Source of the DNA: Neoarius graeffei
Lineage: Eukaryota; Chordata; Actinopteri; Siluriformes; Ariidae
Reading direction: 5' to 3'
Assembly (NCBI RefSeq): GCF_027579695.1
Contig: NC_083582.1
Span: forward strand, 30,528,464 to 30,592,463
Length of the DNA: 64,000 nt
In this document: piece by piece, positions 1 to 11,295 of the stretch
How the letters are laid out: every line of letters starts with the position of its first letter
How positions within the stretch are numbered: position 1 is the stretch's first letter
Position numbers and translations under genes: made by a program
The notes under the pieces: model-generated
Databases searched by the model: none
Told to the model about the DNA's origin: nothing
Seen by the model: only the letters and a program-made list of their open reading frames with translations

Positions 1-568
1 AGTCATTACAAATTATTTGACTCGGCCAAAGACTCGACCAATACGCACAAAACATAAAAATTGGCAAATCCGTGAAATACTCACCGATTTTCTATCAGCC
101 CAGCTGATCGGTAGGACAAAACTACTGTTGAATTTTCCTACCCTCCTGGATTTCGCTCATGCGCAGTAGGCTTGGTAGGACAAATCCAAGAGGTAGGATA
201 ACTTTACAGAACACCGGCTCACTGTTTTTTTTTTCTCCTTTCCTTTGGAATCCAAAGTGCCTCGAAACATCTGCCTTAAAGTGCGGCGGCGTCTCTAGGT
301 TTACGTTAACGGCCATGCTTGCTTGTTTTTTTTCCTCACTGCAACCGCCGGGGGAAAAAAGAGAAGACGAAGAGTGCCTTGCAGTGAGGGAGCGGCACAG
401 CGACACCTCGCGGAGCGGAGGTGCGGAAGTCGTACTGGATTTACAACCCGTCTGAAACATGATTTATTATTTGAAAAAATATCGATATTCAAATTTTGAG
501 TATCGATATTGAATCAGAAGACAAAGTATCGCGATATATCGCCGTATCGATATTTTTGCACACCCCTA
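1..568. mobile_element. hAT-like element, right end only
   Basis: The stretch ends in TATCGATA-rich sequence followed by TTTTTGCACACCCCTA at 568. Read in reverse this is TAGGGGTGTGCAAAAA, the usual form of a hAT terminal inverted repeat. The left end is not in the window. The GC-rich middle (130-450) has short open frames on both strands but nothing I can assign to a protein family. No target-site duplication can be tested. Confidence 0.45.
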
Positions 569-816
569 CTACACATGCGCGAACACAGATACGGAAGAGA
601 AAACAAACACTGAGCAGCACTTCCGGTCTCCTCTTCCTTTTTCACGTTGCAGTTCCGGATACAAGAATCCGACGAGTCGTGTATGGTGAGCAGTCAGATC
701 GCATCTGAGCATCGGATCGTATAGTGTGAGAACAGGAATCGTAAGCTGCGTGCTGTTTACCCCTGCGATTCACTCGTACAGTGTGAGCAGCAGCTGAATA
801 CTGCGATTGAAAAAAT

Positions 817-1031
817 TGCACAGTGTCTGCCCAGCCTGGCTTTCACAGACCAGTTAGACACTCCCAATCAACTTGTTACCTGAACTGAAGACACCTGTTC
901 TAACTAAATCACCTGTATGAAAGACACCTGTATAGAGAATCAGACATGGGTAAGACCAAAGAACTCTCTCAGGACCTCAGAGACAGGATTGTTGACCTGC
1001 ACAAATCTGGAATGGGACCAGAACAACATTA
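817..1031 (+). pseudogene. Tc1 transposase 5' fragment
   Basis: Starting with the ATG at 946, the reading MGKTKELSQDLRDRIVDLH followed by KSGMG is the start of the paired-like helix-turn-helix domain of a Tc1-family transposase. About 130 bp of Tc1-type 5' leader precede it. The sequence stops matching after about 25 codons, so this is a truncated remnant with no catalytic domain. Confidence 0.8.
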
Positions 1032-1228
1032 CAGAGGGTTTTTAACATATGTTCCAAATGTATATAACACATTTTCCAAATGTGCATAAATTGAAAACTA
1101 GGGCCTCCGATTTTCCGCGATCGCAGAAAACGGATGGAAATCGCGGAAATTGGGGTCAGAAACGGAATTAGTGCTCAGAAACGGAATCTATGGAGCCCCT
1201 CTGGTGACGAGTGAAAAAAAAAAAAATT

Positions 1229-1792
1229 GCATGGCCACGAGTTAATAACGTGTGGGAACGAGATCCTATTCCGTGGCCATGACTTGCTTAATGCGTGGGA
1301 ACGAGATGATTATTGGGTGGCCACGAATTAACGCGTGGCCACGAGATGATTCAAGCTCCAGCCTGATGGGATGATGTCCAGTTTTTGAGCGGCCGTCAAT
1401 TGTGCAATAAATGCAGGATTTATCCTGTATGATGAAATCTATAACTTCCCCGAGGTCAGCATATTGTCTACGTTTGAGCTCGTGCTTTTTGAGCAGCCGA
1501 ATTAAGTGTCTCTTGCTCAGAATTACTCCATGTCTAACTGCAAGTGATTTAAAGATATCATTTCATTCCTAGATTAAAATAAAACGAAATCAGATCAAAC
1601 TTGTCCATATTTGTGGCTGAAGCTACTGATGCCAGAAAGTCAACAGTCTCAGTGATGAAATGACTGATGCTTCTCGTGGCCACGCGTTATTAATTCGTGG
1701 CCACCTAATATCATCTCGTTCCCACACATTAAACAAGTCGTGGCCACGGAATAGGATCTCGTTCCCATGCGTTATTAATGCATGGCCACGGA
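1229..1792. repeat. Inverted repeat, two ~120-bp arms
   Basis: Arms at about 1229-1350 and 1671-1792 are reverse complements with scattered mismatches, separated by about 320 bp. Each arm is built from repeated modules GTGGCCACGA and GTGGGAACGAGAT. The spacer contains no recognisable ORF. The structure fits a foldback or MITE-like element inside the larger TIR element. Confidence 0.75.
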
Positions 1793-1800
1793 ATATTTTC

Positions 1801-2577
1801 AAGCACCAAGCGACTCCTAATGCTGTATTATAATGGTGATCTTGAAGGCAGATTTTGAACAGTCAGATTTCCATTAGTAGTTTGCACCAAGGCTTTTCAG
1901 TTTAACATTATATAATAGCAACTGATTATTTTCATGATTTAATGGTTTATGTTCTTAAATAAGAAGTTAGGTTCCAAAGAATGATTTTCTATATAAAGAG
2001 TTTGAAGACTTGTGCATTATTAAATGAATAATTTACAAGCAAAATGTAAATTAAACTAATAGAGTTAACTGTTAAATAATTTGAATCATTTAAAGTATAT
2101 ATTAAATGGACACTGTCACACACTTTATGTTAGACCTGTCGCTGCACTGAAAACATTGTAAGCATAACAACGAATAAAAGTTTGAAAAACATGGATAAAA
2201 CGATAACTGAGATTGTTTTATTTAAATGTACATGTATAAAGAGTAAGGATAACCATAAAAGTATTAATATACAATATAAAGCTTTAAAGAAAATAGCAGG
2301 AGCCAGTCAACAATCAAGTTAACAGCACTAATTAACTACAGTCTTAAATAAATGAAAGAAACATTTTCAGCGAAGTGAAATTTAGCGCAGACTGTGTACA
2401 GAAAGTTTAAAGCTTTACATGAAGTTGGACTACAGCAGGCCAGTAAAGCAGGATTACAGGGATAAATGCACAAGGACAACAAACATGCGGATGCCTCCCA
2501 ACACCAGTTACCTGAAACATAACATTTCATGCATTTATTACATGTACTTAAGAATTCTGATTCTGAATTATGTATTT
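1801..2577. other. AT-rich stretch, nothing recognised
   Basis: Low-GC sequence with no ORF of note, no terminal repeats and no tRNA-like motif that I can see. It lies within the composite element and may be its own unrecognised sequence. Confidence 0.5.
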
Positions 2578-3602
2578 TATAGACCCCTTTCACTGACGTC
2601 ACCCGAAACCGGAAGTAAACAGACCCTGCGCCATATTGGAAGACCAACAAACTCGTGATTGGGGGAAATAACGGCAGCGGTACGTGAACCCACGAGAATA
2701 AAGTGCAGTGGCAAACGACTTAAACAAACAAATCTGAGCTGTTTTATTTATGATTTAGGCCAACTTTACATTAGACCGTATCGGCGGATCATCAGATTAA
2801 CGTTTTTAAAACGATTAGCGTGCACACAGCAACACCAATACACGAGTCGCGTGCACACAGCAACGCCAATACACGGATACGCTCGACTCCGCAGGCATCC
2901 TGCGCTCCAAATCACTCCGCCCTGAACAGCGAGTGCCCTCTGGAGGGTGCGCACTCCGGCCCTGCGCAGCTCACACAGCGCGCGAGTGAAGTGCACGAGC
3001 AGTGATTCGGGACTGAGCCGCTGTGTGTGAGATCCCAGCGCATATCACTTACCACTTGCAAGTGGAAGGATGGCAAGCCTAAAGACAATCATAACTACAC
3101 AATGGGCAGTATTTGCATCAGTATTTGCAGTATTTTCATACTTTTATACTCTTTAATGAAAGGTGATACAAGGCGGAAGTCCGCGCCGTTTTTCAGCAGT
3201 CGCGTCACATGACCAACGCCAGCAAATCAGGAAGGTGGATGTCACAGTGATGTTGTCCAATGAGACGCCAGCTAGAGCTCAGCACAGCGTATCCGTGTAT
3301 TCTCAATGTTTACACAGCACCGGAGCTGACACGATCTGGACTGAATACGTGGACCCTGGCGGATTCCCGTTTCCCGGCGTTTCCAGGCGGTTTAATGTAA
3401 ATGGACAGTGCATCCGTGAAGAAAACGAGACAGATACGGTCTAATGTAAAAGTTGTGTAGACATATATCATAAATACATATGTATAATTTGGATAAATTA
3501 ACCTAAATTATGGATACCTTAATAGTAACAAAGTATTAATTTTTCAACTGAAAAGATATATTATTAAAAGATAAATATCAACAAGATTACCTTGGCCATA
3601 AC

Positions 3603-4280
3603 TATTGCCGCTTTTCCACTACAAATGCGGCTGAGCCGTGCGGTGCTGAGTTGGGCTGAGTCGAGCTGAGTGGGGCTGTTGGAGTTGCATTTCGACTACA
3701 ACCGCGCTGAACCGTGCTGGCTGGAAGTGGGTGGACACATTGGGTGGAGTTAGCGAAAGTGGGTGGACGTCACGTGATGTCGTTAAGCAGCGCAAACAGT
3801 GACATCAGTGAGCTTTTAAGCGGTAGTCTCACGACCCGGATAGTAAACAATAAACATGGAGGACATGGAGTCGTTAGTGTTGCTGGTCTTGGTGCTGTGG
3901 CTTGTTGTCACCGACAACGCCAGCAGATACTGGCAAGAGCGTATAGATGAGGCGAGGCGCATAAGGCTTCAGAAATTCTCGTAATTCTTCTTCTTCCGGG
4001 TTTACGGTGTTTACAGATCCCAGCGCGCTCGCGGGGCGTGTGTGGGCATGTGAGGACACTCCTCCTCACCAATCAGTGCACAGGGGAGTGTCTGCTCACG
4101 CCCCCAGCCTCACTCGGCACAGTTTGGCTCGCTTCAGCCCCACTCCAAAACCATGCGAGTTTTAGGGGCTAAGCAGGGCTGAAGCGAGCTGAGTCGTGCT
4201 GGTTTTTGGTAGTCGAAATGCGAGCCGTATCGGGCTGAAGTGAGCTGAAGCGAGCTGAAAAAGGGTAGTGGAAAAGGGCC
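3603..4280 (+). mobile_element. PIF/Harbinger-like TIR element
   Basis: The ends are related inverted repeats built on CTTTTCCACTAC (left, about 3611) and GTAGTGGAAAAGGGCC (right, ends 4280). Subterminal sequence is packed with GCTGAGC / GAGCTGAAGC repeats. A 42-codon ORF lies inside. The element interrupts the minus-strand YqaJ-associated ORF, whose reading resumes outside it. Confidence 0.5.
3856..3984 (+). CDS. Short ORF of Harbinger-like element
   Basis: A 42-codon ORF beginning MEDMESLVLLVLVLWLVV and ending in a basic, Arg-rich tail before TAA. In fish Harbinger elements the transposase gene begins with a similar acidic-then-hydrophobic leader, so this may be a first exon or truncated N-terminus. 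No HTH or DDE motif is present. The assignment is from general resemblance only. Confidence 0.35.
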   Translation: MEDMESLVLLVLVLWLVVTDNASRYWQERIDEARRIRLQKFS

Positions 4281-4282
4281 AT

Positions 4283-5101
4283 ATGTGTAGGTTATTCTTA
4301 ACAACAGCTGTAATATCACGAACCAAGCCACTAACATCATAATTGTAAGCCTGTAGCCCTTTGTAGGCTTTCAAGTCATCAGCAGTGTAGGCAGTGTTCG
4401 AACTACGGGGGTACTTGGGGGATCCGAGATCCCCTGAAACAGACATGAGATCCCTTGAAAACATGATTTGGGAAATGTTGGGGGGTCTCTAAAATATTGG
4501 CAAAATGATGTTTATTGACATAGCAATCGTGTGTCACGGGAAGCATTTGCATATGCAAAGTGTTGTGTTTACATCAAAGATAAAATAAACTGATATGACA
4601 ACGACTGCTGCTGCCAGGTTGGTTGTTGAGTAGCCTGACTTTTTTTTTTCCTTGCGTGTGGTATCATTGTTGACGCGAGGTTGTTTTTTGAACATGCCAA
4701 TGCGGACATGATTTCCCCTGATGAGTTATGACTTCAGACGCGATGCGTGTGTGGAGTCCGCGTGATATGTGCGTAAGATAGGCTTCTCATGTGTTTGGAG
4801 ATCCGCGCTCTGAGGCAAGCGCAAGCGCCCCCCCCCCAGGGAAAAAAAGGGACCCCCCGAAAATATCGGCATAGTTCGAACACTGAGTGTAGGCACTGGG
4901 TGTAAACAACAAATAGTTTCCGATGTCTGGGTAGCAAACAGATGGCAGAATTGGTGTCCGGTCCTCATTATGTTTCCATTCTCCCTTGCCGCGAGTCTTA
5001 TCATATGGGTCAAACCCATCAATCACAGCCAGTTTCTCCACATACCGTGCCCTTTCTGCAGCTGGTAATGTACTCACATAACCAGAATTATCATCCATCA
5101 T
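4283..5101 (-). pseudogene. YqaJ-associated transposon protein fragment, split by a hAT MITE
   Basis: Two minus-strand pieces (about 4886-5101 and 4283-4391) join at the 8-bp duplication of the hAT MITE between them. The first begins MMDDNSGYVSTLPAAERARY, contains VIDGFDPY, and runs to CYPDIGNYLLFTPSAY. The second continues TADDLKAYKGLQAYNYDVSG. The motif YPDxxNYL....PS......LKAYKxLxxY also occurs in the ORFs at 53602 and 61037. Such regions precede the YqaJ-type nuclease domain in fish transposon proteins; the nuclease part is not seen here. The ORF is further cut at 4283 by the Harbinger-like insert. Confidence 0.55.
4392..4885. mobile_element. hAT MITE
   Basis: The ends are CAGTGTTCGAACTAC and its reverse complement GTTCGAACACTG. 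A perfect 8-bp duplication, AGTGTAGG, lies at 4384-4391 and 4886-4893. At 494 bp it has no transposase coding. It interrupts an ORF, so it is younger than that element. Confidence 0.9.
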
Positions 5102-5638
5102 GTCACTTTACTCTCGCTCGTACTTTGTTTTATATTGTGAGTGCATGTACTTGGTCTTCCAATATGGCACCTAACAAAATCTCGCCGGCGCGGTGACAGA
5201 GGGCTACCGCATGACATGTTGAAAATCTAAAAATGCCAATTTAGTTGTCATTTGAGCAGATAACTGAAACAAATTGTCTGAAACGGAATTTAAATGGAAT
5301 TAGCCATTCTCTGAAACGGAATTTAATGTTTTTTGAAATGGAAAATAGGAGGCTCTAGAAAACCATTGCCTACGAGCTTTAAGTTGCATAATAAATCTTT
5401 ATAATTAACTTGAGCTCCTCAGTGACACCCAAGAATAAACGATGAACAAGTCTGTATTTTCATTTTAGTTAACAGTTACCTACACCAGCCTCTCTCAATT
5501 GGAGTGCTATCTGGCTTGGTCAGGGCTACAGTCAAAAAAAAAAACAATTCCATCATGGCTGACATAAGAAAACGTATTTTAAAAAAACCCCACACAACTA
5601 CTCACCATGAAAATGCAGATCAGTAGCTGTCTCATAAA

Positions 5639-6178
5639 TAGGAATGGGAATCGAAAACCGGTTCTTGTTGAGAACCGGTTCCCAGTGTTTCAATTCCATG
5701 GAATCGTTTGCCAGATTTGCTAACGATTCCCTTATCGATTCCAGCGGGCACGACTAACGTCATGTATATTATGCAAGTTACGCAACGTGCGTAGCGACAT
5801 GCAGTAAGCAGTAAACATGGCAACCAAGTGGTTTAAACCCTCAAAAAGTTTGGCTGCATTTTTCAAGGAAAGATGACAACCGGGCGACCTGCAGCCATTG
5901 CAAAGTAGATATTACATTGTTGGGAGGGAACACGAGTGATATGCAAAAACATTTGCGCACACAGCATGCGATACTTAAATGAATGTCGCGTTTTCAACAG
6001 GCTTCGGACAGGTGAATCTGTGTTACTCCTAAACTAATCCAAGTTGATGCTAATCGACCTGTTTGTTCTCCTCTTTTTTCAAATGAGAATCGATAAGAGA
6101 ATCGATAAAGAACCGAATCGTTAAGCAGAATCGAAAATGGCATCGGAATTGTAAAAATCTTATCAATTCCCATCCCTA
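5639..6178 (+). mobile_element. Non-autonomous hAT with BED-finger remnant
   Basis: The termini TAGGAATGGGAATCG and (reverse) TAGGGATGGGAATTG are flanked by a perfect 8-bp duplication CTCATAAA (5631-5638, 6179-6186). From 5816 it encodes MATKWFKPSKSLAAFF. After a frameshift comes RATCSHCKVDITLLGG and then MQKHLRTQHA, a BED zinc finger with C-x2-C and H-x4-H ligands. No DDE region remains. Confidence 0.9.
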
Positions 6179-6570
6179 CTCATAAATAATCACACCCACA
6201 ATGCCAGAGTCAGCATCCGACTGCAAAAATAGCCTGCTAGCATGGAACGGTTTTTGAAAAGCTACGCTCTAGAACCAGTAGGGCTGTGCGATATATCGAA
6301 TATACTCGATATATCGCCGAAAATTCTGTGTGAGATACATAAAATTATTATATCGTAACTATCGAGTATTTTATGGTCATCTGCTGACTTGCGTTTGTTT
6401 CGTGTTTGTTGCATTTGTTTAAAACCTTTTCTGGTGGTTTTCTCCCTCAGGCAGTAACGTGAGAGGCTGCCTAAGGGTTTAAAAAAAAAAAAGTCACGCA
6501 CTTGCCAACCAATCCCGGGCGACATCTCGGTGCTGAAAGGAACTTGCGGGAAGATTTCCTAGTTTTGGTT

Positions 6571-6649
6571 GTGTTGCCAGATTGGGTGGTTTTAAGTGCG
6601 TTTTGAACATATTTTGGGCTGGAAAACGTCAGCAGTATCTGGCAACACT
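6571..6649 (-). repeat. GTGTTGCCAGAT mini-element, copy 1
   Basis: A ~80-bp unit bounded by GTGTTGCCAGAT and ATCTGGCAACAC, with the core TTTGGGCTGGAAAACGTCAG. It is reversed relative to the two other copies at 33770-33848 and 41124-41213. It is too small to encode anything. Confidence 0.8.
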
Positions 6650-7703
6650 GCCAGCAGGAAGATTTCCTACTTCCGGTTTACAGCGCTGACTCAGTTCGTG
6701 CAATCGCTGGTGTTGCACCCGCTACTGTGTAAGCTCTGTCAATTTCAGCGACAAATTAAAAATGGAAGCGGACGAATTGGTTCCTGAAAGAACTAGTAAG
6801 GGGTCAGTCATCTGGCATTTTTTTGGATATCGTGAGGATGACATGGAACAGCAAATGCCAGTTTGTAAAGTGTGCAAAAAAAACCTGTCATCATGAAAGG
6901 CAGCAGCACTACAAATATATTCCATCACCTGAAAACTCACCCGGTACAGCATGAAGAGTCTCTTAAACTCTGAACTACTTGCCCACGAGCTAACCCCCCC
7001 CCATGAGCTAAACAAATGACCATAGCGGCCTCGCTCTCCAAAGCCCCCTATATGAGAAAACGAGTCAGAGATGGAGAGCTATAACGGATGCAATCACTAA
7101 CTTCATTGCCGAAGACATGATCCCAGTTAGTATAGTGGAAAAACCAGGCTTCCAAAAATTACTAAAACACACTCGATCCCAAACATGAGTTGCCTGGTCG
7201 CAGACATTTTACAGAGAAGGCAATACCGGAATTATACACATCTGAGAGGCAGAGCCAGAAAACACTCAGTTCAAAAGTGTGCAAAGAGAGAAATGATGTT
7301 TTGCAGATCTCTCTCTTCTCTCCCTCAATCTCTCTCTCTCTGTTGTGAATGTTCCAGTGGTTCTCAGTAGTCAGGTTAATAGCTTGGAGATCTATTTTTT
7401 AAAATAATTTAATGAAAGAGCACTTTTCTTATTTAGGCTAAATGTCTTTCTCAGTGTTGAGCTTGCACTTTATTGATTTGAGCTCTGAGCAGCTCTGTAT
7501 TGTTTTGCCCCTTTGTTGAAATTTTCAAGATTGTTTTTGCAGTTTGTGCCACATCTTTGTTGAATAAAAATAGTCTTATTTCAATTCAATTGTGATTAAT
7601 CACTAACATGAAAATTTAAAATGTGTTGTTGAAAACCACCTGTAAAGTTAACCAAGAATGTTATTTAATCTGCAGGGATTGTAGTGAAAACAGTAAAGAG
7701 TAA

Positions 7704-8214
7704 GGGCCTCTGCATGCTCTTGCGACAAGACTTTCGCAGATAGCTTTTCGCAGACAGTTGTAATTTATCGTTGAGCGGGGAGTAATAGGCGTGCGCGATG
7801 TTATTCACCGCCACAACGCAAGGGGGCACGAAGTCGCGAAATCGCTAGGAGTAGTTGGTGGGCGTGGTTAGTGGAGTGTTTATCCTCCGGTTACTTATAA
7901 TGACTAGAACTGGAGTCGTATAGATGTACGTACTTCCTCACTTCCTCGATCAACCTCTCTTCGTGCTGCTCCATCTTCGCTCGTGTTTTTAAAAATGGCG
8001 GTCGTGAAAACAAACCAAACCGGGAAAGTAGGGAAACGGAAGTGCGTGTACAGCGGATGTAGAATGGACCAATCAGAGCCCTCTTGTCTGCGAGGCTTCT
8101 GCGGTGGTCACAATTTTTGGGAGGTGCGCGCAGAGCGTCTGCGAAGGGGGGGGCTACGCAGACGCCATCTGCAACGCCATCTGCGAGGACTGCGTTGTCA
8201 GCATAAATTGGCCT
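7704..8214. mobile_element. Harbinger-type MITE
   Basis: The ends GGGCC and GGCC(T) are flanked by TAA at 7701-7703 and 8215-8217, the 3-bp target typical of PIF/Harbinger. The sequence is GC-rich with repeated CGCAGA / TCTGCG blocks near the right end. The inverted repeats are short, so the call rests mainly on the TAA flanks and GGGCC start. Confidence 0.5.
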
Positions 8215-9063
8215 TAAAAGTTAGATTTCATGGGGTCCTTTAGAGAAGATTTAAATATATCGAGATATATATCGTATATCGTGAAATGGAGAAAATGTAT
8301 CGGGATATTCATTTTTTCCCATATCGCACAGCCCTCAGAACCAGATAACTGAATCTGAACCATCACCTTTATCATCCAGTGGTATCTCAGCAGCAGGGTC
8401 GTAGACAAAGCAGCAAAACAAATAAAAAGACAGTTCGAGGACAGCTACTGGTCATATGGTTTTATCTTTACCAGGGGATAAATCATGTTCTCTCTCTCGC
8501 TCTCCCCCCCCCATGCTATGAAATGGTCAAACCAAGCAATGGCTCTGAGTAAAGTTAATAGCCTGACAACAAATCACCCACCACCAGCCAGCAAGGGTGC
8601 AGAGTAGTGAATTAGTTGGAAAAGTCAGTACAACCGACAAAAGCAAGTGATCAAGTGGGCAAGTGTGGAGAGAAAGCACTGGAGGCGAACTATCTAGTGA
8701 CCGAGAGAGCAGCTAAGGTGAAGAAGCCACACGCAATTGCCAAGATGGTCATACTGCCAGGATGCACAGCAACTGTCGAAAAATAATGCTTGGCCCACAA
8801 AAGAAATTGCAAAGCTTCTACTGTCAGACTGTACATTTGGAAGGAAACTCAAATCAGTGAGTAGGGCTGGGTAAAAAAAAAATCGATTTTGGATCGATTT
8901 CATTTAAATTTTGCACTATCAATTCACAGGGAACAAGATCGAGGTTTTTTTTTTTTCCCACAACACAATCTTGTGTGTTGTGTGATTTTCCTCCCTCAGC
9001 CGTCTCGTGCGTGATGACGCAGCTGCGCAGTCGTACGTCGTGACGTTCAAACACGCACACAAA

Positions 9064-9636
9064 ATGGCTGAGGCCAGAGCCATGGCTGAGGCAGGGAAAA
9101 CACCGCTCGGCGAGCCGTCTCAAATGAAATCTGGCGTGTGGAATCATTTCAAATTTAAAACGACAAAGGACGAAGAGCTTGATAAAACCAAGGTAGTTTG
9201 CAAGATATGCCAAGCAGAGCTCAGTTATTGTAGGAATACTACAAACCTCAGAAACCACCTGACAAGGTACCGCACTACGCTAACCTTAGCTTCTGACAAC
9301 AAGCTGCCCAGAGCAAAACAAAAGAAACTGAAGGACCTGCTAGCATTACCGTCAGAGTCTCTGCGGGCCATAAAGATAACAGAGGCCATCGCAACTTTTG
9401 TTTGCAGAGATTTACGCCCATACTCAGTAGTGGAAAATGAAGGATTCAGGCAGCTCATTCAGGTACTCGAACCACACTATGTTATGGTGCAACGTAAACA
9501 TCTGACTGAAACTGTGATATCCATGATGTATACATCTGTGAAAGACGCGATACGAATGAAAATGCAGTCAGCAAACAGAGTCGCTATCACGTGTGACACC
9601 TGGACATCGCTGTCAACTAGGGATGGCGAAAACTAA
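9064..9636 (+). pseudogene. hAT transposase N-terminus (BED zinc finger)
   Basis: The longest clean hAT reading in the window, about 185 codons before the frame runs into the nested hAT at 9618. It starts MAEARAMAEAGKTPLGEPSQ and has the BED signature VVCKICQAELSYCRNTTNLR followed by NHLTRYR. The expected final zinc ligand His reads Arg (CGC), so the finger is probably broken. Downstream sequence (KLKDLLALPSES, FVCRDLRPYSVVENEGFRQL, ITCDTWTSLST) matches the linker and start of the RNase-H-like core, including the CDTWTS segment with the first catalytic Asp. The remaining catalytic region is absent. Confidence 0.85.
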
Positions 9637-10403
9637 AAAAAAAAATCTTGACTGACCACCGAGCCTCATTAGCCAGTTCAAGTCAGTTAACCTACGAGTT
9701 TAAACAGGGATGCAAACGGCGCGCCTTTTGGCGGATGCTGCCTTTTTCATGGCTGAATCGTGCAGATCCGTTTTTTTTTTTTTTAGGGGGGGCGTTGGAG
9801 TGTCTGAATAATTTCAACGGCATTTGCTTATTTAGCAATTTTAATACAGAATTTACTCTGATGAAATTATTCAGACACTCCAACGCCCCCCCTAAAAAAA
9901 AAAAAAAAAATAATAATAATAATAATAATTCGGATCTGCACGATTCAGCCGTGAAAAAGTCGGCATCTGCGCCTTTAGTTTGTGTGGAGAGATCTGATCT
10001 GCAATAGCATGCATTGTTGGCGACAGACCGAAACATACGTTCAGAATGCACTGGCCAAGGCAGGACTAAACTCCATGTGCCTTCTAACAATAATAATAAA
10101 AAAAAAACCAGAATAGTAATTTGTAAGCTAAAAAGCCTGTGTCTACACTTTTCTTTCGCCGAGTGGCAGCTGTCTTCAACTGGGGCGGGAGGGCGGGACA
10201 TGACTGAATGGGTGTTTCTGATTTGTCAGCTGTCGTCCTTACACCGCATGGCATGCCCCAAGCGTTTACAACACAGGATTCCAGGTTCTCCGCTCCAAAA
10301 TCGGCAGCTTCAAAACGATTGATTTTTTTTTTAACCAACAACCAAAAAAAAAATTAACCGGTTGACGTTGATTCGGTCAAACGGTCATCGGTTAACATCC
10401 CTA
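9618..10403. mobile_element. Nested non-autonomous hAT
   Basis: The termini TAGGGATGGCGAAAAC and (reverse) TAGGGATGTTAACCGATG are flanked by a perfect 8-bp duplication CTGTCAAC (9610-9617, 10404-10411). It interrupts the transposase frame just after WTSLST. It contains a strong hairpin repeat. Confidence 0.95.
9707..9975. repeat. Hairpin-forming inverted repeat
   Basis: Inner arms are AGGGGGGCGTTGGAGTGTCT plus continuing sequence (about 9784-9815) and the reverse at about 9862-9895. Beyond poly-T and poly-A/AAT tracts the match continues outward through GGCTGAATCGTGCAGATCCG (about 9751-9772) and its complement (about 9931-9952). The spacer is about 45 bp. The ORFs predicted across it on both strands are by-products of the symmetry. 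Confidence 0.85.
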
Positions 10404-10705
10404 CTGTCAACGCAGTCCTACTTAACGGTGACAGTTTAAGTTCACTGTCTTCGTTTTGTTAATATTAATACTTGTTAATATTTTTTGTTAATATTTTTTC
10501 ACTTAATACAATTTGCTGCAACGTTCATTTGCACTTTTATTTGCACTTTTTTTAATTACAGGAAGATAAGACAGTTTTGTTTACAGTTACGTGTGAACTG
10601 TCAAATTTACAAAATAAAGACGTGTATTTTGCAATGCATTATATAGAGATATTTGCATTATTTAAGAGCAGATTGAATTGATTCAGATTGAATCGAATCG
10701 AATCC

Positions 10706-11073
10706 TCTCATTATCTCTAGCCGCTTTATCCTTCTACAGGGTCGCAGGCAAGCTGGAGCCTATCCCAGCTGACTACGGGCGAAAGGCGGGGTACACCCTG
10801 GACAAGTCGCCAGGTCATCACAGGGCTGACACATAGACACAGACAACCATTCACACTCACATTCACACCTACGGTCAATTTAGAGTCACCAGTTAACCCA
10901 ACCTGCATGTCTTTGGACTGTGGGGGAAACCGGAGCACCCGGAGGAAACCCACGCGGACACGGGGAGAACATGCAAACTCCACACAGAAAGGCCCTCGCC
11001 GGCCCCGGGGCTCGAACCCAGGACCTTCTTGCTGTGAGGCGACAGCGCTAACCACTACACCACCGTGCCGCCC
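10706..11073 (-). mobile_element. tRNA-derived SINE (V-SINE type), full length
   Basis: Read on the minus strand it starts GGGCGGCACGGTGGTGTAGT (A box region), has a B box GGTTCGAG, the V-SINE core around GTGGGTTTCCTCCGGGTGCT, and a tail ending in GATAATGAGA. It is flanked by GAATCGAATC on both sides, a 10-bp target duplication, although the target itself is a short tandem repeat. Confidence 0.9.
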
Positions 11074-11295
11074 GAATCGAATCATGATTAATCAATTTAA
11101 AACCCTAAGAATTGAAATCGAATCAATCTAGGAAATTGACTGTGATACCCAGCCCTATCAGTGAGGTCTGAAGATACAGAAGACGTGGTTTTGGAAAAAT
11201 ACTGGATCTTGTGGGAATTTTTCCTTTCAAGTTGATGAATCAATAGAAGTCAGTGGGCATGCTCAGCTTTTGGCAAATGTTCGATTTGTAGACGG

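Larger units (their letters stand above)
2578..5212 (-). mobile_element. ISL2EU-like element with YqaJ-associated gene (degraded)
   Basis: An 18-bp inverted repeat, GCCATATTGGAAGACCAA, occurs at 2630-2647 and in reverse at 5151-5168. Outside it on the left is AT followed by AGACCCCTTTCACTGACGTC. This is the same layout (AT flank, CRE/E-box, GCCATnTTG box) as the two AT-flanked elements at 53512 and 60946. The interior carries a minus-strand ORF of the same protein family. The right terminus is rearranged: the last 18 bases look inverted relative to a related end at 48885. The superfamily name is inferred from recalled family features, not from a search. Confidence 0.4.
1098..5358. mobile_element. 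Composite element with short TIRs
   Basis: The ends are imperfect inverted repeats: CTAGGGCCTCCGATTTTCC at 1098 and, reverse complemented, CTAGAGCCTCCTATTTTCC at 5358. Both are flanked by AAAA, a possible 4-bp target duplication. Near each end the motif GAAACGGAAT occurs twice, but in direct orientation. The interior holds an inverted repeat, a Harbinger-like insert, a hAT MITE and a broken YqaJ-associated ORF. The superfamily is not assigned, and the A-rich flank makes the duplication weak evidence. Confidence 0.45.
6279..8336 (+). mobile_element. hAT element with degraded BED transposase
   Basis: The termini TAGGGCTGTGCGATAT and (reverse) GAGGGCTGTGCGATAT are flanked by a perfect 8-bp duplication AGAACCAG (6271-6278, 8337-8344). 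From 6762 the reading MEADELVPERTSKGSVIWHF followed by MPVCKVCKKNLSS is the start of a ZBED-type hAT transposase. It is broken by frameshifts and stops soon after. Further hAT-like reading appears near 7060-7180. It carries a 79-bp palindromic mini-element and a Harbinger MITE. Confidence 0.9.
8862..11157 (+). mobile_element. hAT element with truncated BED transposase
   Basis: The termini TAGGGCTGGGTA and TACCCAGCCCTA are flanked by a perfect 8-bp duplication TCAGTGAG (8854-8861, 11158-11165). It carries a transposase N-terminus, a nested hAT (9618-10403) and a SINE (10706-11073). It is itself inserted in the older hAT gene. Confidence 0.95.

Noticed and set aside
159..708. Short overlapping ORFs on both strands
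   Set aside because: They overlap each other across a hAT end, with no recognisable domain or splice structure.
4734..5022. Minus-strand ORFs of 67 and 98 codons
   Set aside because: They run across the boundary of the hAT MITE at 4885 and overlap the YqaJ-associated frame, so they are shadows.
9648..10201. ORFs of 119 and 169 codons on opposite strands
   Set aside because: They cross the hairpin repeat and homopolymer runs; long Leu/Phe and Asn runs come from T and AAT tracts.
10726..11131. ORFs of 74-131 codons with RSTRRKPTRTRGEHANS-type readings at seven sites
   Set aside because: These are translations of the V-core SINE, not genes.
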